From assembly GCA_029862935.1 (NCBI GenBank), contig JAOTWK010000088.1:1-10621 (forward strand): a stretch of DNA of 10,621 bases. Direction: 5' to 3'. Shown in pieces: positions 1 to 6,785 of the stretch. Position numbers and translations under genes: made by a program. The DNA comes from Gemmatimonadota bacterium (lineage in GTDB: Bacteria; Gemmatimonadota; Gemmatimonadetes; Gemmatimonadales; GWC2-71-9). The notes under the pieces are model-generated. The model was not told where the DNA came from, searched no databases, and saw only the letters and a program-made list of their open reading frames with translations. Position 1 is the first letter of the stretch, and every line of letters begins with the position of its first letter.

Positions 1-1
1 A

Positions 2-205
2 CTTGTCGGCGCTCTGGCCGGTATCCGCTTCTTCGGCATTCTGGGTCTCCTCATCGGTCCGCTTGCCCTGTCGTACTTCTTCTTGCTGATTCAGATGTAC
101 CGCACCGAATACATCGAACAGGAAGACCGTGAGGACGTCGTCGAAGGGCTCGTGGGTGCGATGGACGTTCGAGGACCCTCTGGCCAGCATCCGACCGCCA
201 CGTAA
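2..205 (+). CDS. AI-2E family (PerM-like) transporter, C-terminal end only
   Basis: This is the last 67 codons of a gene that begins before the window; it ends in TAA at 203-205. The family comprises polytopic inner-membrane proteins proposed to export small molecules, AI-2 in the founding E. coli case; the substrate here is unknown. The visible part has the typical family ending: a glycine-rich membrane segment with GALAGIRFFGILGLLIGPLA near residues 3-22, then a hydrophobic stretch (LSYFFLLIQMY) and an acidic, charged cytoplasmic tail (TEYIEQEDREDVVEG). The final dozen residues (RGPSGQHPTAT) look like an unstructured tail. The next gene starts inside this one, so the two are probably co-transcribed. 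The family call rests on the glycine/leucine pattern of the last helix pair alone, because the conserved core is outside the window. Confidence 0.72.
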   Translation, partial: LVGALAGIRFFGILGLLIGPLALSYFFLLIQMYRTEYIEQEDREDVVEGLVGAMDVRGPSGQHPTAT

Positions 206-2051
206 CCAGCGTAGCGAGCTACCCGTCCGACGCGGCAGCCTGTCGCTGAGCCGCGCGCTGCCGTTGCTCATTGGGTTCGCTCTCCTCGACAACTACGCGC
301 TGACGGCGCAGCTCCCGCGCGGCGCCGGTCCGTCCCCCGCGGCCACGTCTCGGCAACACCCGCCCGATTCCACAGCGCTGGTCGAGTCGCTGCGGCGAGC
401 ACAGCGTCGATTTGAGCGCCTCCGCAGGCACGCCCTTCCGCGACGCTACGCGTACTCCCGCGGTCCGTGCGACGAGACCTTCGGACAGTTTTGCTACTGG
501 GACGACGACGATGACCCTCGTTGGGAACCGGAACCGGAGGATGAGCACGTGCGCGCCACTCGCGAGTCGCTCATCACACAACTGGACCGAGGGGCCCGCA
601 CGCTTGCGACCGACGCGTGGATAGCTGGACAACGCGTTCGGTATCTCGTGGAATTCGGTCGACTGGAGGACGCCGCACGCGCCACCGCGTCGTGCCGTGC
701 CGCGCCGTGGTGGTGCACGGTGCTCGCCGCCTACGTGGCACACCGCGCTACCCAGTTTGCGCGGTCGGATTCCTTGTTTGCATCGGGTCTCGGACTCATG
801 ACCGAGACTGAGCGGTGCGGCTGGAACGACCTGGGCGATCTTCTCGACGGTGCGCTGGCGCGGCGGTACCGAGGGTTGAGCTGCAGCGAGCGCGATTCGC
901 TGAACGCCCGAATCTTCTGGCTGTCCGACCCCCTCTACTTGGTCCCCGGGAATGAGCGCCGCACCGAGCACTACGCACGTCACGTCTACCATCGGTTGCT
1001 CGAAGGGACGGAGACACCGTACGACACGCGGTGGGGTGACGACAACCTGGACCTGACCAGACGCTACGGCTGGTCAGAGGGGTGGGAACGTTCGCTCTCG
1101 ACCTCGACGGCAGGTCGATCGACCATCGTGGGACGGCGGCGGCGCAGCGGCGAGCACTTCGTCCCTCCGTCGGATGTCGTGGAATCACCCTCGTCGATCA
1201 TTGAGGGAAGCTGGCCGCTGGACCCCGAACGGCCACGCGAGCGGTACGCTCCAGCATATGCGCACGCGTTTGACGAGCTGGCCGGCCAAATCGCTCTGTT
1301 CCGGCGACCTGGCTCTGCCGTTGTGGTAGCCGCCTTCGAGGTGCCGCGACGGATGGGAACAGGGCGCTCCGACTCGATAGGGACACCAACGGATGCCGAC
1401 ATCGCTCTCATAGCGTCGCGTGACGACCAGAGCGGATTGCTCGGGGTGCGTCGAACCGTCGGGGGGCCAACCGCGCGGCTCAGCCTTCGCATGCCCAGCG
1501 AGGAGGTGCTGTTGAGCGTCGAAACGCTCAACCGCACCGACAGCGTTGCGGGCCGGCGGCGCATTTGGCTCGACGCGCGTCCGCCCGCCGGGGATTCGCT
1601 CATGGTGTCCGACCTACTGCTTGTGGAGGCGGGCACCGGGCTGCCTGCCACCCTCGACCAGGCCGTCGCCCTGGCTCGCCCATCGGCACGGTTTGTCTCG
1701 GGCGATTCCATCGGGGTGTTCTGGGAAGTGCACGACCTGCGATCCCTGACGGACGCCCGCATCGTGTCGCTGGTCGTGATCAAGGAGGGGCGCGGACTTC
1801 TGCGCCGCGCCGTGGAGTGGTTGGGTCTCGCCGAACGCGACAAACCCACGATTCGACTCGAGTGGACGGACATACCGACCGGGCAGCGCCAACCCCCGGG
1901 TAAAGCGGTGACCCTTCGGCTGCCAGACGATCAACGCGGCAGATTCACCCTCCGTCTCGAGATCGCGGCAGCCGACGGCCGGCGTACGAAGGTAGAGCGG
2001 CAGATCTGGGTAGCAGAGCAATCACCAGCCGGTCGAGCCCCTGACGAATGA
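129..2051 (+). CDS. Exported GWxTD-like protein of unknown function (640 aa)
   Basis: No firm function. Residues 38-60 form a short hydrophobic stretch (ALPLLIGFALL) ending in LTA-Q, which fits a signal peptide with an unusually long basic N-region. Residues 80-260 are helical and TPR-like, with three Cys pairs or singles (C114/C122 in a PCDE..GQFCYW patch, C189/C196, C230, C252). Residues 262-320 resemble the GWxTD domain of Bacteroidota and Gemmatimonadota exported proteins: FWLSDP, an EHYARHVY helix, then WGDD..L..RYGW..GWER. The C-terminal 120 residues are beta-rich and end in a Big-like strand pattern. The only standard start codons ahead of the signal sequence are GTG129 (AGGA at 120-123) and GTG156 (GAAGGG at 143-148). 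The gene therefore overlaps the transporter gene by 77 or 50 bp. It lies 24 bp before a TPR lipoprotein and probably shares its transcript. The coding call is firm; the family is only a resemblance seen by eye. Confidence 0.72.
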   Translation: MRTSSKGSWVRWTFEDPLASIRPPRNQRSELPVRRGSLSLSRALPLLIGFALLDNYALTAQLPRGAGPSPAATSRQHPPDSTALVESLRRAQRRFERLRRHALPRRYAYSRGPCDETFGQFCYWDDDDDPRWEPEPEDEHVRATRESLITQLDRGARTLATDAWIAGQRVRYLVEFGRLEDAARATASCRAAPWWCTVLAAYVAHRATQFARSDSLFASGLGLMTETERCGWNDLGDLLDGALARRYRGLSCSERDSLNARIFWLSDPLYLVPGNERRTEHYARHVYHRLLEGTETPYDTRWGDDNLDLTRRYGWSEGWERSLSTSTAGRSTIVGRRRRSGEHFVPPSDVVESPSSIIEGSWPLDPERPRERYAPAYAHAFDELAGQIALFRRPGSAVVVAAFEVPRRMGTGRSDSIGTPTDADIALIASRDDQSGLLGVRRTVGGPTARLSLRMPSEEVLLSVETLNRTDSVAGRRRIWLDARPPAGDSLMVSDLLLVEAGTGLPATLDQAVALARPSARFVSGDSIGVFWEVHDLRSLTDARIVSLVVIKEGRGLLRRAVEWLGLAERDKPTIRLEWTDIPTGQRQPPGKAVTLRLPDDQRGRFTLRLEIAAADGRRTKVERQIWVAEQSPAGRAPDE

Positions 2052-2065
2052 CGCGAACCCGTACG

Positions 2066-2070
2066 AGGTG
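2066..2070 (+). promoter_or_regulatory. Ribosome binding site of the TPR lipoprotein
   Basis: AGGTG lies 5 bases before the ATG at 2076, inside the 24-bp spacer after the preceding stop codon. It supports this start, which also gives a clean lipoprotein signal peptide. Confidence 0.55.
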
Positions 2071-2075
2071 ACGAC

Positions 2076-3038
2076 ATGCTGAGGATCCGAGCACTCCCCG
2101 GGACCGCTCTGATCGGACTCCTGCTGTTCACGTCTTGCGCGACCGAGCCGGGCTCGCGGGAGTCTGCCCTCCCAACGGGCGTCGAGGCGATCTCACTCCT
2201 CGGGGACACGCTCCGCGCACCGCCACTCGATTCGGCCGTTGCCGCCCAGCGGGAGGAGGCGCTTGCGACCGCTCGATCGGCGCTCGCGGTCACGCCGGAC
2301 GATGCAGACTCGGTCATCTGGCTCGGTCGCAGGCTTGCGTACCTGGGCCGGTACCGCGAGGCGATCGACATCTACACGCAAGGCGTGGCAACGCACCCCG
2401 ACGACGCGCGGCTCTACCGCCACCGCGGCCATCGGTACATCACGACTCGACAGTTCGAGCTCGCCGTCGGCGATCTCGTGCGCGCATCCGGGCTCGTCGC
2501 CGGGCAGCCTGATCGGGTGGAACCGGACGGGATCCCCAACGCTCTGGGCATCCCGACCAGCACGCTTCACACGAACGTGTGGTACCATCTCGGACTCGCT
2601 CACTACCTTCGGGGTGACTTCGAGCGGGCCGCGAGTGCGTACCGGGAGTGTCTGAGGGCCGCCGCCAACCCTGACATGACCGTCGCGACGAGTCACTGGC
2701 TGTACATGACCCTCCGACGGCTCGGCCGTGCCGACGAGGCTGCCGCCGTGCTCGACCCGATCCGTGCCGATTGGGACGTTATCGAGAACCACGAGTACCA
2801 TCGGCTGTTGCTCATGTACAAAGGTGAGCTTGACCCGGACAGTCTCCTCGATGACGCGGCGGCTGCGGATGGGATCGGCAGCGCTACCACCGCGTATGGC
2901 GTGGCCAATTGGCACTACTACAACGGCCGCGACGCTCGAGCGTCGCAGCTGTTCAGGACGATCCTCGAAGGGGCACAGTGGCCCGCGTTCGGGTATGTCG
3001 CGGCGGAGGCGGAGGTCGCACGGGTGAGCGACCGCTAG
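2076..3038 (+). CDS. Tetratricopeptide-repeat lipoprotein (320 aa)
   Basis: The protein is predicted to be exported and lipid-anchored. Residues 1-21 form a lipoprotein signal peptide: basic start (MLRIR), hydrophobic core (ALIGLLLF) and an FTSC lipobox with Cys21 as the lipidation site. A linker follows to about residue 55, then helical TPR units. Two fairly clear ones lie at about 77-110 (WLGRRLAYLGRYREAIDIY) and 111-144 (YRHRGHRYITTRQFELAV). Further ones lie at about 167-200 (WYHLGLAHYLRGDFERAASAY), 203-230 (LRRLGRADEAAAVL) and 272-305. The Gly/Ala/Tyr spacing matches TPR helix packing. TPR domains are protein-protein scaffolds; no catalytic motif is visible. The gene follows the GWxTD-like gene at 24 bp, so a partnership of the two exported proteins is a reasonable inference. 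The partner and process are unknown. Confidence 0.85.
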   Translation: MLRIRALPGTALIGLLLFTSCATEPGSRESALPTGVEAISLLGDTLRAPPLDSAVAAQREEALATARSALAVTPDDADSVIWLGRRLAYLGRYREAIDIYTQGVATHPDDARLYRHRGHRYITTRQFELAVGDLVRASGLVAGQPDRVEPDGIPNALGIPTSTLHTNVWYHLGLAHYLRGDFERAASAYRECLRAAANPDMTVATSHWLYMTLRRLGRADEAAAVLDPIRADWDVIENHEYHRLLLMYKGELDPDSLLDDAAAADGIGSATTAYGVANWHYYNGRDARASQLFRTILEGAQWPAFGYVAAEAEVARVSDR

Positions 3039-3050
3039 CACCGCCTCCGC
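3003..3050. terminator. Nested inverted repeat at a convergent gene junction, possible two-way terminator
   Basis: An exact 10-bp inverted repeat, GCGGAGGCGG at 3003-3012 and CCGCCTCCGC at 3041-3050, encloses a second exact 6-bp repeat, GGTCGC at 3014-3019 and GCGACC at 3028-3033, with an 8-base loop. The left arm lies in the last codons of the TPR gene and the right arm 6 bp beyond the stop of the facing DUF4097 gene. The position between convergent genes suggests transcription termination from both sides. There is no T-run on either side, so it is not a standard intrinsic terminator. Confidence 0.4.
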
Positions 3051-3056
3051 ACGGCA

Positions 3057-3878
3057 TTACGGTCGTGCGACGTGCACCCCGCCGTTCGTGGTTCGCACGC
3101 TGATCGGTCGTCCCCCTTGGCCCAGATCGAGCTCGATATTCCGATCCAGCCGTCCCTGCACGGTGATCGGGAAGTCGAAATGCAGGCCACCATTCGTGGT
3201 GCGGGCCGCGAGATGAGCGGAATAGCCGTCAGGAACGAGGAGCCTGACCGCCCCGTTCGTGGTACGCACGTCCATCCCGTCTCCGGTCCATTCTGAACCG
3301 GTCAGCTCGACCGTGAGGCTCCCATTCGTCGTCCGCCCGCCGACGTCACCGGCCAGGCCGACCAGGGTCACCCCGCCGTTGGTCGTGCGAAACTCGATAT
3401 CGCCCGCCACGTCAGAGATGCCGATGCCGCCGTTCGTCGTCTCCACCGACAGGTCCACGCTCCGAGGAGTCGCCACCCGATAGCTCACGGACCACGACTC
3501 GTCTCGGTCTCGTTCGGGCCCGTCGGAGTCGAGGGCCCCACCATCCACGTCGATCCGGGTTTCGGCCACGAGCTCGCGCGCTCTTTGGTCGCTGTCCGCC
3601 CACGCCGTGAAGCGTGCGATGACATGAACGTCGGCTCGGGAGGACCCAGTGACCGCGATCCCGCCGTTCGGTCCCGCATCGATCTCCAAGTGTCCGGGGG
3701 CCGCCATCGTCATTTCGCGGACCTCGCAATGCCACCCACGATCCCGATCACCCTGCTCCCGGCACCATTCGTGATCTGGCAGGGTGCGCCATTGCGCCGA
3801 CGCTGCCGTGACGAGGAACAGACTTGCGACGCTTACCGATGCCGCGGCGCGCCCCACGAGGGTTCGGTGCTGTGCCAT
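3057..3878 (-). CDS. Secreted DUF4097-like beta-repeat protein with six TTNG repeats (273 aa)
   Basis: The protein is exported. Residues 1-30 form a signal peptide ending ASA-Q. A Cys pair follows (C39, C51, in EWCREQ and WHCEVRE) that could form a disulphide. From about residue 60 it is a beta-strand repeat domain like DUF4097 (putative adhesin or auto-transporter-like beta-solenoid). TTNG occurs six times, at residues 147, 165, 183, 206, 227 and 263, mostly as TTNGG followed by a hydrophobic strand; an earlier GPNGG near residue 69 looks like a diverged copy. Family members are generally of unknown function, and some lie next to anti-sigma or PspC-like genes; none is seen here. ATG at 3878 is chosen because it has GGAG six bases upstream and begins the signal peptide directly; a TTG/ATG pair 8 codons earlier has no such support. 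It converges on the TPR gene with an 18-bp gap. Confidence 0.82.
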   Translation of the reverse strand: MAQHRTLVGRAAASVSVASLFLVTAASAQWRTLPDHEWCREQGDRDRGWHCEVREMTMAAPGHLEIDAGPNGGIAVTGSSRADVHVIARFTAWADSDQRARELVAETRIDVDGGALDSDGPERDRDESWSVSYRVATPRSVDLSVETTNGGIGISDVAGDIEFRTTNGGVTLVGLAGDVGGRTTNGSLTVELTGSEWTGDGMDVRTTNGAVRLLVPDGYSAHLAARTTNGGLHFDFPITVQGRLDRNIELDLGQGGRPISVRTTNGGVHVARP

Positions 3879-4040
3879 GATTTGCTCCGGGTTTCTCATC
3901 AATGAATTGGATAGCCGTCAGGACAAAATGGTTGTCGCGGTCTTCCCGGCACTACGGCGGCTGGCCTGCCAGGGTTTCCGCGGGGCCTCAGCAATCATAG
4001 CGGGCGTGCGACCGCCCCTGCGATCGGATATCTTGGGGGC
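3879..4040. promoter_or_regulatory. Divergent intergenic region with a small dyad
   Basis: This 162-bp spacer lies between divergent genes and must hold both promoters. I see no convincing -35/-10 pair for either. A 5+5 bp dyad, GACAA at 3922-3926 and TTGTC at 3932-3936, lies 44-58 bp upstream of the DUF4097 start and could be an operator. The sequence near 4019-4040 is rich in short palindromes (GATC, GATATC). Confidence 0.3.
3885..3888 (-). promoter_or_regulatory. Ribosome binding site that sets the DUF4097 gene start
   Basis: GGAG on the minus strand lies 6 bases before the ATG at 3878. It favours this start over the upstream in-frame TTG/ATG at 3902-3897, which would place this site inside the coding region. 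Confidence 0.6.
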
Positions 4041-5501
4041 GTGCTCGTCCTCGGCGATTTGTTCGGCAACGTCTGGTATCTGATCGTTGCAATACTCACC
4101 GTGCTGTTGTCGGTGATTGCCTCGGGTCACGTTGTCCTGTACAAACGCGACAGCCGCGCCGCGGTCGGGTGGGTCGGTCTCATCTGGCTCGCCCCGGTGA
4201 TCGGCGCCGTGCTCTATTCACTGCTCGGCATCAACCGCATCCGGCGGCTGGCAGTCGAGAAGCGATCACAGCATCCCGTGCTGGGATCGGGCCAGTTCAC
4301 AACCATGGCGGTGCGATCCGCCGAGACCGCCGTGCTCCCGGCGTCGGTGGAGCATCTGCGCCCTCTGGCCGAATTGGTCGATCGAGTGGCGGCCGCACCA
4401 CCAGTGGGAGGAAATGCCGTGTTGCCTCTAGTGAACGGAGACGAGGCATACCCGGCAATGCTCGCTGCCATTGAATCTGCGTCGGCGTCGGTGGCGCTCA
4501 GCACCTACATCTTCGACAACGACCATGCCGGCAGCCTGTTTCTCGATGCGCTCGAGCGGGCGGTCAACCGGGGCGTGACGGTGCGTGTGCTCGTCGATAC
4601 GGTAGGCGCACGATACTCGCGGCCGTCCATCGTACGCGAGCTGCGCCGCCGGAAGGTCCGAGTCGCGCTGTTCGGTCGCACGCTGCTGCCGTGGCGGATG
4701 CCGTACATGAACCTGCGGAATCACCGCAAGATCTTGGTGGTGGACGGTCACATCGGATTCACCGGCGGCATCAACATCCGGGAGGGATCCCTGCTCCAAC
4801 GCCGGTCAACGCGCGCGGTCCAGGACCTCCATTTCCGCATCGATGGACCAGTTGTGGCGCACCTGATGCACACCTTCGCGAACGATTGGGTGTTCACAAC
4901 CCACGAGCAGCTCTCTGGAGATGGCTGGTATCCGAAGCTGGAGCGTGCCGGTAATGTCGTCGCTCGCGGGATCAACGATGGACCGGACGAGGATTTCGAG
5001 AAAGCGAAGTTCGTCTTCTTGGGTGCGCTCGCGTGCGCCCAACGCTCTGTTCGCATCCTCACGCCGTATTTCCTGCCTGATGCCGGACTCATCGGCGCCT
5101 TGGATGTGGCGGCCCTGCGGGGCGTAGACGTCAAGATCGTCTTGCCGCAGGAGAACAACCTCATCTTCGTGCAGTGGGCATCCACCGCCCAATTGTGGCA
5201 GGTCTTGAAGCGCGGATGCCGGGTATTCTACTCGCCCCCGCCCTTTGATCACTCCAAATTGATGCTCGTAGACGACGGGTGGGCGCTCATGGGATCCACC
5301 AACTGGGATCCCCGTAGCCTGCGGCTCAATTTCGAGTTCGGGGTCGAGTGCTACGATACCGAGCTCGCACGGACCTTGGGCGCCCTGTTCGACCGCAAGC
5401 TAGAGCAGGCACGAGAGGTCACGAGCAAGGAGGTGGACGGTCGGAGTCTTCCCGTGCGGCTCCGGGATGGCGTGGCGCGGCTCGCGGCCCCGTATCTCTG
5501 A
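4041..5501 (+). CDS. cls: Cardiolipin synthase-type phospholipase D family protein (486 aa)
   Basis: This is a membrane phospholipid enzyme. Cardiolipin synthases of this type join phosphatidyl groups, classically two phosphatidylglycerols, into cardiolipin plus glycerol. Two N-terminal membrane segments (about residues 10-32 and 41-62, with a WLAP-like IWLAPVIGAVLY motif) match the PLDc_N region. Two complete HKD motifs follow: NHRKILVVDG with H228, K230 and D235, and DHSKLMLVDD with H404, K406 and D411. Each is followed by the expected strand, FTGGINI in the first and GSTNWDPRSLRLNFEF in the second. The length matches the bacterial Cls family at about 480 aa. The start is GTG4041, preceded by a G-run too close for a normal Shine-Dalgarno; TTG4059 is a possible alternative. 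The gene stands alone, divergent from the DUF4097 gene and convergent with DUF819 (21-bp gap, no terminator seen). Substrate choice cannot be read from sequence; other PLD lipid synthases share this layout. Confidence 0.92.
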   Translation: MLVLGDLFGNVWYLIVAILTVLLSVIASGHVVLYKRDSRAAVGWVGLIWLAPVIGAVLYSLLGINRIRRLAVEKRSQHPVLGSGQFTTMAVRSAETAVLPASVEHLRPLAELVDRVAAAPPVGGNAVLPLVNGDEAYPAMLAAIESASASVALSTYIFDNDHAGSLFLDALERAVNRGVTVRVLVDTVGARYSRPSIVRELRRRKVRVALFGRTLLPWRMPYMNLRNHRKILVVDGHIGFTGGINIREGSLLQRRSTRAVQDLHFRIDGPVVAHLMHTFANDWVFTTHEQLSGDGWYPKLERAGNVVARGINDGPDEDFEKAKFVFLGALACAQRSVRILTPYFLPDAGLIGALDVAALRGVDVKIVLPQENNLIFVQWASTAQLWQVLKRGCRVFYSPPPFDHSKLMLVDDGWALMGSTNWDPRSLRLNFEFGVECYDTELARTLGALFDRKLEQAREVTSKEVDGRSLPVRLRDGVARLAAPYL

Positions 5502-5522
5502 AGGACAGAAACGCGCCTCGCG

Positions 5523-6716
5523 CTACCCGCCGATCAGACTCAACATCCACGCGCACGCGATGCCGCCATAGATGCCGAGCACGTACCCGCCGACAGCCAT
5601 GAGGAGCCCCACTGGCGCCATTGCTGGGTGATACACTCCGGCCACAACAGGAGCCGAGGCTGGCCCCCCGATGTTCGCCATGCTCCCCGTGGCCAAGAAG
5701 AAGAGTGGCGCGCGGACGATCCGCGCGGCCACGTAGAGGACGCCCACGTGCACCGCAATCCACACTACACCGGCCGCAAGGAATGCCGGGGCTTCCATGA
5801 CCGCCCTAAAGTCGGCCTGCGCGCCGACCGCGGCCATCATCAGATACAAGGCGAGGTATCCAATCCGCGACGCTCCCACTTCTTCCAACCGACTGACTGG
5901 CGTGAACGACAGCAGGAGCCCTCCCGTCACCACGATCAGCACGGCCCACGTCGTGTGGCTGATGATGGTCGGGTCACCGAGTTCCGGAAGCTGTCCCCCG
6001 ACCGCGACACACAGCACGGCGGCCGCCATGCCGCCGGCAATGATGACGGCCGCGTGCCATAGCTCGAGCGGGTGACGATGGGAGTGCATGTCGGCCAATC
6101 GCCGGTTCGTCTCCTCGAGTACACCCGTGCGGGCGTTCGTCTTCCGATCGAACCTGTGCTGCCACCCGCTGAAGAAGAGCAGGACACCCATCCACCCATA
6201 CCCAACCACGGTGTCGACCACGATGATCGGTCCCAAGAGTGACTCGGGCGTCCCCACGCTGCCGGCAATCGCCATCATGTTGGCGGAACCACCGATCCAG
6301 CTTCCGGAGAGCGCGGCGAGGCCCTTCCACGCCTCTTCCGGCAGGAACGGTCCAAACAGGAGCAGCGCGATCGGTGCCCCAATGAGAATGCCGGCTGTCC
6401 CGGCAACGAGCATGAAGAGCGCCGTGGGTCCCAGCCGCAACAGGCTCTTCAGATCGACCGAGATCATCAGGAGAAAGAGCGCCGTCGGCAGGAGATACCG
6501 CACCATCCACCCATAGGCATCGGACGAGGCCGGGGTGATCCCCAGCGTCGTGATGAGGGCCGGAACGAAATAGGCGTAGATGACGGCGGGGGTCCGGTCG
6601 AATAGCTTCTTGAGTTGCGGCAGACCGCTCAGCCAAAAAATCAGCGCGACGATCCCCGCAAGCCATGCGAAGATCGCCGTCTGATCGGTTACCAGGGCCG
6701 TCGCGGCCTCAGGCAT
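5523..6716 (-). CDS. DUF819 family membrane protein (397 aa)
   Basis: A polytopic inner-membrane protein with roughly ten hydrophobic segments and a hydrophilic loop at about residues 186-216. The family (YjcL-like) is usually called a putative transporter; no substrate is established. Signature glycine-rich motifs are present: SGSWIGGSANMMAI at about 137-150 and GSMANIGGPASAPVVAG at about 344-360, the second echoing the first in the other half, as expected for an internally duplicated transporter. Residues 86-95 (SVDLKSLLRL) and 296-306 (AVGAQADFRAV) form another matching pair, which supports an inverted-repeat or two-lobe fold. ATG6716 is the only start in this frame; the AGGA before it directly abuts the ATG, which is too close to work well. 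A short leader frame that ends 2 bp upstream may supply translation by coupling. It is the last gene of the minus-strand run. Confidence 0.88.
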   Translation of the reverse strand: MPEAATALVTDQTAIFAWLAGIVALIFWLSGLPQLKKLFDRTPAVIYAYFVPALITTLGITPASSDAYGWMVRYLLPTALFLLMISVDLKSLLRLGPTALFMLVAGTAGILIGAPIALLLFGPFLPEEAWKGLAALSGSWIGGSANMMAIAGSVGTPESLLGPIIVVDTVVGYGWMGVLLFFSGWQHRFDRKTNARTGVLEETNRRLADMHSHRHPLELWHAAVIIAGGMAAAVLCVAVGGQLPELGDPTIISHTTWAVLIVVTGGLLLSFTPVSRLEEVGASRIGYLALYLMMAAVGAQADFRAVMEAPAFLAAGVVWIAVHVGVLYVAARIVRAPLFFLATGSMANIGGPASAPVVAGVYHPAMAPVGLLMAVGGYVLGIYGGIACAWMLSLIGG

Positions 6717-6718
6717 TC

Positions 6719-6751
6719 CTAGAAATCTGCATCACCCTCCATGCGCTTCAT
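6719..6751 (-). CDS. Possible 10-residue leader peptide before the DUF819 gene
   Basis: A minute frame, MKRMEGDADF then TAG, occupies the 69-bp spacer between the DUF4139 and DUF819 genes. GGAG lies four bases before its ATG at 6751. Its stop is two bases before the DUF819 ATG, an arrangement suited to translation re-initiation. DUF819 lacks a well-spaced Shine-Dalgarno of its own, which is why I record it. A chance ORF of this size is entirely possible. Confidence 0.2.
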   Translation of the reverse strand: MKRMEGDADF

Positions 6752-6785
6752 CGCTCTCCATCGCCCGGTCGTCTCTGTCGTCTGA

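Noticed and set aside
219..992. Long minus-strand open frame (257 codons) opposite the GWxTD-like gene
   Set aside because: Arg/Ala/Ser-rich translation without domain pattern; typical antisense shadow in GC-rich DNA, and the plus strand has a coherent protein.
1064..1873. Minus-strand open frame of 269 codons
   Set aside because: Low-complexity Ser/Arg/Thr translation, lies wholly within the well-supported plus-strand gene, no start signal.
2193..3041. Minus-strand open frame of 282 codons opposite the TPR gene
   Set aside because: The plus strand has a lipobox and TPR pattern; the antisense product shows no fold or motif.
5502..5522. Terminator between the convergent cls and DUF819 genes
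   Set aside because: The 21-bp gap has no usable inverted repeat and no T-run.
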